A DNA stretch of 64,000 nucleotides from an uncultured Metabacillus sp. (GTDB taxonomy: Bacteria; Bacillota; Bacilli; Bacillales; Bacillaceae). Each line of letters begins with the position of its first letter. Position 1 is the stretch's first letter. The notes under the pieces were generated by a model. That model saw only the letters and a list, made by a program, of their open reading frames with translations. It had not been told where the DNA came from and did not search any database. Made by a program: the position numbers and the translations under genes. This document shows positions 27,343 to 36,527 of the stretch, piece by piece. The stretch is taken from the NCBI RefSeq assembly GCF_947503125.1, contig NZ_CANNCR010000005.1, positions 124,001 through 188,000 of the forward strand, read 5' to 3'.

Positions 27343-29091
27343 TTAGTCCATCTTTGCTAATTCATTTACTATATCGTAAAATGCAGCATTTGTTCCGGCT
27401 TTAGAACTGGTCGTGTCCATCTCTACAACAACGAGAGCATACTTCGGATTACTTGATGGAAAATAGCCTGCAAACCATTTGTTATAAAGTGTTTCACCCT
27501 TTTCATTCTTCTTACCTGTCTGAGCCGTTCCTGATTTACCTGATACCTCAAATGGCGAAGTTTGAAACCTTCTTCCTGTTCCTTCCGGGTCAGTTACGAC
27601 TAAACGGAGCAACTCTTGCAGCTTAGAAGCAGTTAATGGTGATATCTTTTCCCCTTCTAAAGAATTAGACGTAAAAGAATACATATTGGTTCCATTTTTA
27701 TATAATATATTTTCTACGATTTTCACCTGATCTTTTTGACCGCCTCGTGCTATTGTCGCCATCATATTAGCAACCCCCAGCGGTGTAACTTTTACATCCT
27801 TCTGACCTATCGCGGTTTGAGCGATCGCTCGCTCAACATTTTTATCCTTTTCATCGACCCAAACATGTCCTGCCTTTTCATCAGGGAACTGTTTGAAATT
27901 TTGATAATGAAACACGGTACCACTCCAACCAACGGGTCCAAGCAATCCTAGTTTCTCAGCCATATTCTCAATAACCATAGGATCTTTTTCCATTAGCTCC
28001 TCCGCTAGAGTCGTAAACGTGTAATTGCAGCTTTTGGCAAAGCTCCTTGCAAAGGTCAGCATTCCATCATCCTGTTCACCATCAAGCTCCCCATATAAAT
28101 TTAGGTTGCAATTAAACTCTCTTGTGGCATCATCTAAACCATATTCAATTGTTGCGGCAGAAATGACAGTTTTGAATACTGAACCAGGAAAAATCGGCTG
28201 AAGCATATGATTGATCAGGGTATTGCTCTTTGAGCGGTTAAGATCAGGCTTGCTCACCATTGCTAATACTTCATTTGACTTCACATCAAGTAAAACAAGT
28301 CCACCGTTTTCAATCTTTTGTTTGGTTAATACATCTTCAGCCATTGCCTGTATATTCTTATCTAATGTCGTCTTTACCGTAACAGGATAAAAAGGATTCG
28401 AGTCTGCAATGTATTTTACATTGATTCCAAAGAGTGGATGTCCATCTCCGTCAACATGATATAAGAGCTTTGTTACTTCATCAGGCAAAAGAAATTCATC
28501 ATATGCCTCTTCGAGACCTGTTAGCCCAATTTTGGTTTTATAAGATAAATCCTTGCGATCAGGATATTTTTTTCTCAAAGCCTCTGCATTTTCACCTGTA
28601 ATTCCTAAAATATGTTTTCCAATCGTTTCTTCCATTGGTGATTGCTTGTAAATTCCAAAAACGCCTGGAATCTTTAAATCGTTTATTTTATCTAGCTCTG
28701 CGCTTGATAAGGATAATCCATCCTTACTTGAAAGAACAAGCGGTTCTTTTGCATCGCGTAAACGTTTTTCCAGCTCATTGCTTGACATATTCACGACCTC
28801 TGCAAGCTTATCTGCAGGCCATGTAATATCGTTTAAAAAAGGAAACAAAACAAGGGAAGGTTCAGCGTGATTACGTAATGAATCCCCATTACGATCTACG
28901 AAGCGACCTCGTCCATCATCAATAACTACCTCTTGAGTCCGTTGATTCACACTTTCTTGGATCAGATTTACCCCTTTTTTAGAAAATGATTCTGTATGAA
29001 TTAATTGAAGATCAGCTAATCGAAAAAGAATGAGAAAGAGGGAAAAGAGGAAAAAAGTTCCAACTAAAAGAAATCTTTTTTTTAAGTTCAT
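27343..29091 (-). CDS. pbpI: Penicillin-binding protein PbpI (class B transpeptidase)
   Basis: A membrane-anchored D,D-transpeptidase that cross-links peptidoglycan. The 582-residue protein has an N-terminal membrane anchor (about 7-27), a dimerization domain and a transpeptidase domain with S304-x-x-K307 (PGSVFKTVIS), S354-C-N356 and KSGTAQ, the three active-site motifs. B. subtilis PbpI (YrrR) is a nonessential, sporulation-associated paralogue of the SpoVD/PbpB group. The neighbours greA and yrrS are the same as there. Confidence 0.95.
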   Translation of the reverse strand: MNLKKRFLLVGTFFLFSLFLILFRLADLQLIHTESFSKKGVNLIQESVNQRTQEVVIDDGRGRFVDRNGDSLRNHAEPSLVLFPFLNDITWPADKLAEVVNMSSNELEKRLRDAKEPLVLSSKDGLSLSSAELDKINDLKIPGVFGIYKQSPMEETIGKHILGITGENAEALRKKYPDRKDLSYKTKIGLTGLEEAYDEFLLPDEVTKLLYHVDGDGHPLFGINVKYIADSNPFYPVTVKTTLDKNIQAMAEDVLTKQKIENGGLVLLDVKSNEVLAMVSKPDLNRSKSNTLINHMLQPIFPGSVFKTVISAATIEYGLDDATREFNCNLNLYGELDGEQDDGMLTFARSFAKSCNYTFTTLAEELMEKDPMVIENMAEKLGLLGPVGWSGTVFHYQNFKQFPDEKAGHVWVDEKDKNVERAIAQTAIGQKDVKVTPLGVANMMATIARGGQKDQVKIVENILYKNGTNMYSFTSNSLEGEKISPLTASKLQELLRLVVTDPEGTGRRFQTSPFEVSGKSGTAQTGKKNEKGETLYNKWFAGYFPSSNPKYALVVVEMDTTSSKAGTNAAFYDIVNELAKMD

Positions 29092-29135
29092 GGAAACCTC
29101 CTACCGTTAAAAATGGGATAAAGAACAAAAGCACA

Positions 29136-29234
29136 AGCGCCTTGCTCAGCCTAGGGCAAATAAGACGAATTGGAATAGAAGACGTTCTTTGCCTTCAATT
29201 CTAAATTGGCTAGACCCTAGAGGGGCTAGGCGCT
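29136..29234. repeat. Dispersed palindromic repeat, family A, copy 3 (greA-pbpI gap)
   Basis: AGCGCC and GGCGCT mark the ends; AGCCTAGGG pairs with CCCTAG and GGCT inside, and GAA/TTC-rich inner arms surround the centre. It is more diverged than the copies at 14.7 and 39.4 kb and lacks their TCGGCGACAAGCATAAG block. GC-rich sequence of similar character continues to about 29320. Confidence 0.75.
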
Positions 29235-29350
29235 GGCAGTCAAAAACGCAGCATCCTGCTGCACTGACTGCACTTGCACATTCTGCGCTTCGGAGCTGGC
29301 TGTCAAAGCGCTTATCCACAGTTCAAGAATTTTAAAATTTCCTAAGCAGT

Positions 29351-29388
29351 AAAAAAAACACCTCGTCATCAGTTTCGACGAGGTGTTT
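29351..29388 (-). terminator. Terminator of greA
   Basis: AAACACCTCGTC and GACGAGGTGTTT form a perfect 12-base-pair stem around a 9-base loop, followed by a run of T on the minus strand. Confidence 0.92.
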
Positions 29389-29405
29389 CCTATATAAACC
29401 TGTTT

Positions 29406-29879
29406 TTAGCTAATTTTCACAATTTTCACTAGCATTTCTCCACCAGGAGTTTGCACGGTAACTTCTTCCCCTACTTTACGGCCAAGCAAGCTTTTGGCAA
29501 TTGGAGAGTCGTTTGAAATCTTCCCTTCAAATGGATCTGCTTCAGCACTTCCTACAATTGTATAGGTTTCTTCATCACCATCTGGAAGTTCTGTAAATGT
29601 AACCGTTCTTCCTAATGATACTGAGCTTGTATCTGCTTCACCTTCAATAATTTTTGCATTGCGAATCATATTTTCAATTGTCGTAATACGACCTTCAACA
29701 AATGCTTGCTCTTCTTTAGCTGAATCGTACTCAGAGTTCTCTGAGAGATCGCCGAAGCTGCGGGCAATTTTTATTCTTTCAACCACTTCTTTACGTTTAA
29801 CCGTTTTCAAATATTCAAGCTCCTGCTCGAGCTTTTCTTTTCCTTCCTTTGTCATAGGAAAAACTTTTTCTTGTGCCAT
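29406..29879 (-). CDS. greA: Transcription elongation factor GreA
   Basis: GreA enters the RNA polymerase secondary channel and stimulates cleavage of backtracked transcripts. The 157-residue protein has the N-terminal antiparallel coiled coil (about 1-77) with the acidic tip in [14 protein letters not shown], whose D/E pair coordinates the catalytic metal, and a C-terminal FKBP-like domain ([18 protein letters not shown]). It lies between udk and pbpI in one direction. Confidence 0.98.
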   Translation of the reverse strand: MAQEKVFPMTKEGKEKLEQELEYLKTVKRKEVVERIKIARSFGDLSENSEYDSAKEEQAFVEGRITTIENMIRNAKIIEGEADTSSVSLGRTVTFTELPDGDEETYTIVGSAEADPFEGKISNDSPIAKSLLGRKVGEEVTVQTPGGEMLVKIVKIS

Positions 29880-30095
29880 GTTTGTTCCACTCCTTCTAGT
29901 AGACTGTTCCCCGTCGTTTTTTTCAATTTTGTCGCGTTGTACTTTTTCTTGATAAGAGATTACTTTATAAGTATGTATACATGAAGCTTATTGCCTCATA
30001 TCGAAAAATGTATGCATAATAAAACATACTCTTATTCTCATTTGTGACCATTGATAAGAAATGCGTTGATTTGCTTAAGGTTCAAGCAGATTGTA

Positions 30096-30131
30096 TGAAA
30101 AAAGCAAGGGCAATAGTTTGCCCTTAGCTTT
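30096..30131 (-). terminator. Terminator of udk
   Basis: On the minus strand AAAGCTAAGGGCAA pairs with TTGCCCTTGCTTT with one mismatch, followed by six T. Confidence 0.85.
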
Positions 30132-30205
30132 GACTTTAGACATGCCCTAAGAAATTTAATCTTATACATAATATGATCACAGTACTCTTTATCTATGCTA
30201 TGTTA

Positions 30206-30841
30206 TTACAAAATCGCATTTAGTTCAAGAATTGTTTGAATTTTTGTCACCATTAAATCAATGGCAACGTGATTTTGGCCGCCCTCGGGTATAATGATAT
30301 CTGCATAACGTTTTGTCGGTTCAATAAATTGATTATGCATTGGTCTAACAACAGAAATGTATTGATCAATAACAGAATCAATGGAACGGCCGCGTTCTTT
30401 AATGTCCCTTTGGATACGCCTGATGATCCTGATATCTGCATCAGTATCAACAAATAGTTTAATATCCATTAGATCACGTAGACGCTCATCTTCTAAAATT
30501 AAAATACCTTCTAAAATTATAACATCTTTCGGCTCAACAACAATAACATCTTCAGATCTTGTATGCAATTTGTAATCATATACCGGTTTTTCGATTGATT
30601 GGTGATTGAGCAATGCTTTTAAATGGTCGATCAACAAATCATTATCAAATGCCAAAGGATGATCATAATTTGTATTTAGTCTTTGCTCAAAGGGTAAATG
30701 AATTTGATCTTTATAATAAAAATCTTGCTCAAGCATTAAGATTGAATGCCCTTTAAAGTGTTCGTAAATTGATTTTGTTACACTTGTCTTACCTGAACCA
30801 GAGCCTCCGGCCACTCCGATTACAACGGGTCTCTTCCCCAT
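30206..30841 (-). CDS. udk: Uridine kinase
   Basis: Udk phosphorylates uridine and cytidine in pyrimidine salvage. The 211-residue protein has the Walker A motif [25 protein letters not shown] and NYDHPLAFD (nucleoside binding), and [18 protein letters not shown] for the lid. It starts 4 bases after the yrrO stop, so it is co-translated with the tRNA-modification genes upstream. Confidence 0.98.
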   Translation of the reverse strand: MGKRPVVIGVAGGSGSGKTSVTKSIYEHFKGHSILMLEQDFYYKDQIHLPFEQRLNTNYDHPLAFDNDLLIDHLKALLNHQSIEKPVYDYKLHTRSEDVIVVEPKDVIILEGILILEDERLRDLMDIKLFVDTDADIRIIRRIQRDIKERGRSIDSVIDQYISVVRPMHNQFIEPTKRYADIIIPEGGQNHVAIDLMVTKIQTILELNAIL

Positions 30842-30845
30842 TTAC

Positions 30846-32114
30846 TTAGAACCCCTTTCGCATCATGTTGTTACTAAAAACTGGTTTTCCCACTTTAAAT
30901 TTAACGATTTGGAGCGGGTGGCGGGCTGCATCGAGCTCATTTCCTTTTTCATCCCATATCTTTTCAATTGTTTGAGTGAAGTTATTAATTTCAGGACCAA
31001 AGAATTCAACTGTATCACCAGGCTGAAAATAGTTTCGTTGCTGCAAGGTTACGATTTGTGTTTTCTCGTTATAGTCTAATACAAGGCCTGCAAAATCATA
31101 AGGAGTTTTTTTAGAATGGCTGCCGAACATTTGCTGCTTATACCCTGGAACACCTTCAAAAAACGCAGAAGCTGTTTCACGGTTCGCACACTTGTCCAAT
31201 TCCTTTAACCATTCAGGGTCAATCTTAAAATTGTCAGGATCAGCACAATAAGCATCAATCACTTTACGATACACACTTACAACTGTCGCGATATAATGAA
31301 TGGATTTCATTCTGCCTTCGATCTTCAAGCTATCGATCCCAAGCTCAATCATTTTTGGGATGGATTCAATTAAATTCAAATCCTTTGGACTCATAGCAAA
31401 TGGCGCATCTTTTTCGTCAAAAAGGGCAACCTCTTCGTTATTCTCAAGCTTAAATAAATCATAGTCCCAGCGGCATGATTGACAGCAGCCGCCACGATTT
31501 GAATCCCGTGCTGTCATATGGTTACTTAATGTACACCGTCCCGAATAAGCAATACACATCGCACCATGAATAAAGGCTTCAATTTCGATATCGACTTTTT
31601 CCTTCATTTCCTTTATCTCTTCAGCACTTGTTTCACGTGCTAAAACGACGCGTTCGAGGCCCTCTTCCTTCCAAAATTGCACTGCTTTCCAGTTTGAAAG
31701 TGATTGCTGTGTACTTAAATGCACCTCAAGCTTTGGAGCAACACGTCTGCATGTTTCAATGATTAAAGGGTCTGCCACAATGATACCTGTTACTCCAGCA
31801 TCCTGGATTCCCATTAAATACTCCTCAAGTCCGTCCATATTTTCATTATGTGCGAAAATATTCGTTGTCACATAAATTTTCGCTCCGTATTGATTGGCAA
31901 ATTTCACCCCTTCTGCCATTTCTTCTAGTGAAAAGTTGTCGGCATTGGAACGGAGGCCATATTCTTGTCCACCAATAAAAACAGCATCTGCTCCATAATG
32001 AACGGCTATTTTTAACTTTTCCAAATTCCCAGCCGGAGCTAACAACTCAGGTTTTTTCGTAATAACACGCTTTCCGTCAATAAGCTGTGAGATTTTATCA
32101 ATTACTGCAGTCAT
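30846..32114 (-). CDS. trhP2: tRNA 5-hydroxyuridine synthesis protein TrhP2 (peptidase U32 family)
   Basis: YrrO/TrhP2 works with YrrN/TrhP1 in prephenate-dependent hydroxylation of wobble U34 in tRNA, despite the old peptidase U32 name. The start at 32114 has GAAGGAG upstream and gives 422 residues; seven extra codons are in frame before it. The U32 signature with iron-sulphur cysteines is complete: EAFIHGAMCIAYSGRCTLS, then GGCCQSCRW. A C-terminal beta domain (about 330-420) is also present. Order yrrM-yrrN-yrrO-udk matches B. subtilis. Confidence 0.92.
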   Translation of the reverse strand: MTAVIDKISQLIDGKRVITKKPELLAPAGNLEKLKIAVHYGADAVFIGGQEYGLRSNADNFSLEEMAEGVKFANQYGAKIYVTTNIFAHNENMDGLEEYLMGIQDAGVTGIIVADPLIIETCRRVAPKLEVHLSTQQSLSNWKAVQFWKEEGLERVVLARETSAEEIKEMKEKVDIEIEAFIHGAMCIAYSGRCTLSNHMTARDSNRGGCCQSCRWDYDLFKLENNEEVALFDEKDAPFAMSPKDLNLIESIPKMIELGIDSLKIEGRMKSIHYIATVVSVYRKVIDAYCADPDNFKIDPEWLKELDKCANRETASAFFEGVPGYKQQMFGSHSKKTPYDFAGLVLDYNEKTQIVTLQQRNYFQPGDTVEFFGPEINNFTQTIEKIWDEKGNELDAARHPLQIVKFKVGKPVFSNNMMRKGF

Positions 32115-32157
32115 GATTTTCACTCCTTCTTTCAAGACTTATGTTAATCTTTTTTCT

Positions 32158-33087
32158 TTAATAAACAGTTTCTTTAAAGAAAAAGCCTGTATCTAATGGA
32201 CGGTTTTTCGCTTGCAGTCCTTCAATTTCTTCTAATAAATTATCTTTGATTTTTTCATATTCTTCACTGTTAGAAGTGTAAAGATCGATTGCTTTACGGT
32301 ATCTTTTTGTAACCTCAAGGATATATTCTGATGTTTGAAGTACCCCATCAATTTTAAAGGAGTCGATTCCAGCATCAATCATTTCTCCAAGTTCATCAAT
32401 AATGCACATATCATTTGGACTCATAATATGTGTTCCATTTACATCTTCAAATATTGGGTACTTATTATCCCTTTCAGGGTCATATAAAAACATCATGTCA
32501 TTTTCATTGCGATTTTCTACTTTTAATGCTTTCCCTTGGTATTCAAAATAGTTTCCAAGTAATTTCCGTTTGGATTGGAACATGCATGTCATACCATGGA
32601 CCTGAACTTCAATTTCTACTTCAGCATGTTCCTTTATTTCAACAATAGCCTCCATGCTTAACTCACGAGCAAGTACAGCACGCTTTGCACCTTTTCGTCC
32701 CCAGTAATTGCACGTATACCAGTTTGTAGCCGTTGTTTCTGTATTCCAATGGAGCTTAAGGTCTGGAGCAATTTCTCTAGCTGACATCAGTACAGCAGGA
32801 TCCCCAAACACCACTGCATCTGCCTTTGCCTCTTTAAGAAACGTCAGATAGTCCCCTAATTCATCAACCATTTCATTATGAAAGATTGCATTCATTGCCA
32901 CATACACTTTCTTTTGATGCTGATGCGCAATGGCAATTATCTCCCTTACTTGGTCCCTGGAAAATTCTCCGGCAAGACGGAGACCGAATTTTTGCTCACC
33001 AATTATAAAAGCATCAGCACCTGCTTCAATGAGAGGCACTATGTCCTCTATTTTTTTTGGTGTAACTAATAATTCAGGTTTTTGCAT
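32158..33087 (-). CDS. trhP1: tRNA 5-hydroxyuridine synthesis protein TrhP1 (peptidase U32 family)
   Basis: The shorter partner of TrhP2 in making 5-hydroxyuridine at tRNA position 34. The start ATG at 33087 has GAGGTG 6 bases upstream; 309 residues. It shares the TIM-barrel start (PELLVTPKKIEDIVPLIEAGADAFIIG) but in the signature region reads VQVHGMTCMFQSKRKLLGNYF, so most cluster cysteines seen in TrhP2 are absent. That supports a structural or substrate-handling role inside a TrhP1-TrhP2 complex. It lies between trmR and trhP2. Confidence 0.9.
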   Translation of the reverse strand: MQKPELLVTPKKIEDIVPLIEAGADAFIIGEQKFGLRLAGEFSRDQVREIIAIAHQHQKKVYVAMNAIFHNEMVDELGDYLTFLKEAKADAVVFGDPAVLMSAREIAPDLKLHWNTETTATNWYTCNYWGRKGAKRAVLARELSMEAIVEIKEHAEVEIEVQVHGMTCMFQSKRKLLGNYFEYQGKALKVENRNENDMMFLYDPERDNKYPIFEDVNGTHIMSPNDMCIIDELGEMIDAGIDSFKIDGVLQTSEYILEVTKRYRKAIDLYTSNSEEYEKIKDNLLEEIEGLQAKNRPLDTGFFFKETVY

Positions 33088-33097
33088 CTTCAACACC

Positions 33098-33742
33098 TCA
33101 TTTTCGTTTTGTTACTGCAATCCCGTCGCCAACAGGAATAATTGTCGTTTCATAAGAATCTAATGTATACAGCCATTGATTAAACTCATCAAGCTTTCTT
33201 ACAAGGGTTCTTTGTCTTCTTGTAGTTAACTCTGACCGATCGCGAGCAACTGTACCTTTAAACAGGACATTGTCTGTATAAATAACCCCATTTTCAGAAA
33301 GCATCGGTTCATAGATTTGAAAGAATTTTGCATACTTTGCTTTTGTTGCATCAATAAAAAGGGCATCAAATGGTGCAAACTTCTTTATGTTCTCTGATGC
33401 ATTCAGAGCATCACCATATACGGTGTGAATTCGCTTATCTAAGCCCATCTTTTTAATATGTTGATTTGCTTGGTGAAAACGCTCTTCATCAAGCTCTATT
33501 GTGATAATTTCGGTATTTGGCAATTTAAGTGCCATTCGAATTGCGGAATAACCAATTGCTGTACCAATCTCTAAAATTTTTTTTGGCTGCTGCATAGAGA
33601 GAAGGAGCAGTAATACTTCAATACCTGTTTTCTCCATGATCGGTACACCATTTTGTTTAGCGAAATTCTCCATTTGCTCAACATATTGAGGCCGATCAGG
33701 TATCAAATTTTCAAGATATTCGAGCACTTCCTCGTTTACCAT
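33098..33742 (-). CDS. trmR: tRNA 5-hydroxyuridine methyltransferase TrmR
   Basis: TrmR (YrrM) methylates ho5U34 to 5-methoxyuridine, the step after TrhP1/TrhP2, so three consecutive genes encode one wobble-base pathway. The 214-residue protein is an O-methyltransferase 3-type enzyme with SAM motif LEIGTAIGYSAIRMA, acidic EIITIELDEER, FDALFIDATKAKY and YTDNVLFKGTV metal/substrate segments. The second of two adjacent ATG codons is taken because GGAGG is 6 bases away from it. Confidence 0.93.
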   Translation of the reverse strand: MVNEEVLEYLENLIPDRPQYVEQMENFAKQNGVPIMEKTGIEVLLLLLSMQQPKKILEIGTAIGYSAIRMALKLPNTEIITIELDEERFHQANQHIKKMGLDKRIHTVYGDALNASENIKKFAPFDALFIDATKAKYAKFFQIYEPMLSENGVIYTDNVLFKGTVARDRSELTTRRQRTLVRKLDEFNQWLYTLDSYETTIIPVGDGIAVTKRK

Positions 33743-33876
33743 CATTGTCCTCCTGCATTTCGAATACTATAAACTACATATATACCTAAAAATAAGAGCC
33801 CCAAAAGGAACTCTTAGTAACTAAATAATAAAAGTAACAAATCTCGTAACAACTCGATATATTTTACCACAATAAG

Positions 33877-33910
33877 AAAGGGAATGCGAATAATTATTCA
33901 CGTTCCCTTT
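33877..33910 (-). terminator. Probable terminator downstream of mltG
   Basis: AAAGGGAA and TTCCCTTT close a longer palindrome around GAATAATTATTC. The T content after it is moderate on the minus strand (CTTATTGT), so efficiency is uncertain. Confidence 0.6.
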
Positions 33911-33949
33911 TTTAATAGGCACAGTTAAATTTGCCTGTTGATTTCCACT

Positions 33950-35080
33950 CTAGTTGTTCGCATTGGTAATATGTTTATTTTTTTCTTTATTATGTTCTTC
34001 AAGTGTTTTCGTAAAAATGACGTCCCCTTCTTTTGTAGCTAAGAAATAGAGGAAATCAGTCTCTTCAGGAGATAAAGCAGCTGTAAACGATACCTCACCC
34101 GCATTGGCAATTGGGCCTGGAGGTAAACCTTTGTTTCGATACGTATTATAAGGAGATTCCACTTCAAGATCCTTATATAATACGCGATCCTTGTGTTCGC
34201 CTAAAGCATATAATACAGTTGGATCTGTTTGAAGAGGCATATTCTGTTCAATTCGATTATAAAAGACACTTGATATCTTTTCACGATCCGCCTTTTCCGT
34301 TGCTTCTTCCTCAATTAACGATGCCATGGTGACAAAACGATGAACACTCATCTTTTTCTCTTGCAGCTGTGGAATGTATTTAGCGACAACTTGACTCATT
34401 TTCTTAATCATCGGCTCCACTATTTCTTCAATTGTCGGTTCCTTATAATAAGGATAGGTTGCCGGATACAAATAGCCTTCAAGGGCGTATTTAACGTTTT
34501 TTCCAAAAATATCATCAGTAAGTAAGTCTGGATATTTTGCTCTCATTGACTCAATAAATGTTTTATCTGTTAGTTTTTCTAGTACTTCTTGTTCTGAAAA
34601 TGCTGTATTATTGGCAATAATGGAAGCAATCTCTGTTAATTGTCTTCCTTCAGGTATGGTAATTTTAAAGGCAACTTCATTCATTAGCTTCCCTTGCTTT
34701 AAGCTTTCGATGATTTCTTCAAATGTCATGGCCTTTGTAAATTTATAATTACCAGCTTGGAAGCCTGATTCGTTCTTAAATTTAATATAATATTTAAAAA
34801 CACGGGCATCTTTAATAATCTCTTTTTCTTCTAAAATGTTCGAAATGGTCGATACTGATGAGCCAATCGGTACAGTGACATTAATTTTGCTTTGATCACT
34901 TGGATCAACAGGTTGTAAAGAAGATTTAATATATAGATATCCGCCTCCGATAATACCTGAGAACGCAATAATTAAAATGATAAAAACTGTTAGAACAACT
35001 TTTCTAACAACTTTTGCTTCATTTTGTTTTTCTAGAAGCTTTTTTCGGAATAAATCCTTTTTCGAATCTCCTTCTGACAT
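33950..35080 (-). CDS. mltG: Endolytic murein transglycosylase MltG
   Basis: MltG cuts nascent glycan strands at the membrane and sets their length. The 376-residue protein has a basic cytoplasmic N terminus, one transmembrane helix (about 28-50), a LysM-like subdomain and a YceG domain. The catalytic Glu lies in ASLIEEEATEKADREKISSV, and the segment NRIEQNMPLQTDPTVLY follows, as expected. It is followed on the same strand by trmR after a terminator. Confidence 0.95.
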   Translation of the reverse strand: MSEGDSKKDLFRKKLLEKQNEAKVVRKVVLTVFIILIIAFSGIIGGGYLYIKSSLQPVDPSDQSKINVTVPIGSSVSTISNILEEKEIIKDARVFKYYIKFKNESGFQAGNYKFTKAMTFEEIIESLKQGKLMNEVAFKITIPEGRQLTEIASIIANNTAFSEQEVLEKLTDKTFIESMRAKYPDLLTDDIFGKNVKYALEGYLYPATYPYYKEPTIEEIVEPMIKKMSQVVAKYIPQLQEKKMSVHRFVTMASLIEEEATEKADREKISSVFYNRIEQNMPLQTDPTVLYALGEHKDRVLYKDLEVESPYNTYRNKGLPPGPIANAGEVSFTAALSPEETDFLYFLATKEGDVIFTKTLEEHNKEKNKHITNANN

Positions 35081-35248
35081 TCATATCCTCCTCTCATCCC
35101 AATATTATACTACAATGTTCTATTTGTTTCGGCAATTATTTCAGAAAAGTATGGAATTAGCATGAAAATCGCGGGAATATTAATGGAATCATTTGAAGGT
35201 TTATTATTCTCTTTAAGAGGAGGGGAAATACCATAGATATAAAAAACT

Positions 35249-35324
35249 AAGGGTCTGACCCTCAAACGTAATATATTGAAATAAAATTCAATATATTTAT
35301 GTTTATTGAAGGGGTCTGACCCTT
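35249..35324. repeat. Dispersed inverted-repeat element, family B, copy 1
   Basis: Ends AAGGGTCTGACCC and GGGGTCTGACCCTT are imperfect inverted copies; the inner part pairs TAATATATTGAA with TTCAATATATT. It is a 76-base non-coding palindrome in the mltG-yrzB gap. The 35081-35354 gap contains nothing else I can name. Confidence 0.85.
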
Positions 35325-35354
35325 TTGCTAAATCATTTTTTTAAATCATAAAGC

Positions 35355-35642
35355 TTATGTTTGTTCTTCTTCATCAAGGAATGTGTTTAACATTTCTTCG
35401 ATTAAATCCCATTCTTCATCTGTTTCAATTGGCTCAAGTTCTCCGTCTTCCCCATTAGCGTGAGGGTTAAAGCTTGATGCATGAATTTCGATTTCTTCAC
35501 TGTCGTCTTCATCAGCACCTACTGGGTAATATAGTACATATGATTTATTAAATTCTTCTGATTCAAAAGTAAATAGTACTTCACAAAGTTGTTCGTTTCC
35601 ATCTTCATCTATAACGGTAATTTGTTTTTCGCCATGTTCCAT
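35355..35642 (-). CDS. yrzB: YrzB family protein (DUF1292)
   Basis: A 95-residue acidic cytoplasmic protein of unknown function, beginning [26 protein letters not shown]. The conserved DUF1292 parts are that beta-rich start and YVLYYPVG. The ending [23 protein letters not shown] matches B. subtilis YrzB closely. The ATG has GAGGTG 6 bases upstream; three earlier in-frame codons begin inside that site. It lies downstream of ruvX and ireB in one operon. Confidence 0.9.
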   Translation of the reverse strand: MEHGEKQITVIDEDGNEQLCEVLFTFESEEFNKSYVLYYPVGADEDDSEEIEIHASSFNPHANGEDGELEPIETDEEWDLIEEMLNTFLDEEEQT

Positions 35643-35671
35643 GTGATTCACCTCATTATTTTATTTAAACC

Positions 35672-36088
35672 TTAATTTAAACTATCTAAATACCCTTGCA
35701 AAATCATGACGGCAGCCATCTTATCAATCACTTGTTTCCGTTTTTTCCGGCTGACATCAGCTGAAATCAGCATTCGTTCTGCAGCCATCGTTGTTAAACG
35801 TTCATCCCAGAGAATGACAGGAACATTAAACTTCTTTTTTAAGATCTCTGCAAATCTCTGGCTTGCTTCTGCTCTTGGTCCAATGGTTCCATTCATGTTT
35901 TTCGGCATGCCGAGAACTATTTTCTCAACACGATGCTCTTCCATAATTTCAGAAAGCCTGCTCATGTTATAGTCTCGGCTTTCTTCATTTATTTTAATCG
36001 TTTCAATTCCTTGGGCCGTCCAGCCCAGCTCATCACTGACAGCTACCCCAAGGGTTTTAGAGCCTAAGTCCAATCCTAATATTTTCAT
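35672..36088 (-). CDS. ruvX: Holliday junction resolvase-like protein RuvX (YqgF family)
   Basis: RuvX/YqgF is an RNase H-fold nuclease linked to pre-16S rRNA end processing and proposed junction resolution. The start [19 protein letters not shown] at 36088 with GAGAGG upstream gives the normal 138 residues; the frame runs 25 codons further into the gap. The catalytic acidic residues lie in the DLGSKT segment, [13 protein letters not shown], and LWDERLTT toward the C terminus. It is between ireB and yrzB. Confidence 0.95.
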   Translation of the reverse strand: MKILGLDLGSKTLGVAVSDELGWTAQGIETIKINEESRDYNMSRLSEIMEEHRVEKIVLGMPKNMNGTIGPRAEASQRFAEILKKKFNVPVILWDERLTTMAAERMLISADVSRKKRKQVIDKMAAVMILQGYLDSLN

Positions 36089-36189
36089 ATAGTCCCTCTC
36101 AATTTTTTTTGAAGGAAAAGGGATGGGGCAAGCATAATTGTTAGGCTGCCGATTCCATCCCAATCATTTCTTACATTGCTAATGCGATA

Positions 36190-36450
36190 TCATGCTCGTT
36201 TTTGTAAGTAAGATTTTACTAACTCCTCAATCAATTCATCACGTTCAAGCTTGCGAATTAAGTTTCTTGCGTCACGATGACGTGGAATATAGGCAGGGTC
36301 ACCTGAAAGCAAATAACCAACGATTTGATTAATTGGGTTGTAGCCTTTTTCTTGCAATGCATCGTAAACGGTGTAAAGAACTTCATTCACATTTGTTTCA
36401 ACCGATTCATCAGAGAAATTAAATTTCATTGTTTTATCAAATGAACTCAC
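36190..36450 (-). CDS. ireB: IreB family regulatory phosphoprotein
   Basis: IreB (YrzL in B. subtilis) is a small dimeric protein; in Enterococcus it is a Thr-phosphorylated target of kinase IreK. The GTG start at 36450 ([14 protein letters not shown]) has GAGGTG 6 bases upstream and gives 86 residues. Almost the whole sequence is the family block, including [20 protein letters not shown] and [16 protein letters not shown]. The invariant alaS-ireB-ruvX order is kept. Confidence 0.94.
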   Translation of the reverse strand: MSSFDKTMKFNFSDESVETNVNEVLYTVYDALQEKGYNPINQIVGYLLSGDPAYIPRHRDARNLIRKLERDELIEELVKSYLQKRA

Positions 36451-36527
36451 GATTCGCACCTCTTTCTCAGATCCTTGACAAAATCTGTTTGTCCAATCTT
36501 ACCTACATTTTACACTACTTTTCTTAA

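Noticed and set aside
29312-29320. A single perfect DnaA box TTATCCACA between pbpI and greA
   Set aside because: One isolated 9-base match in 64 kb is expected by chance and it sits in repeat-derived sequence; no partner boxes nearby.
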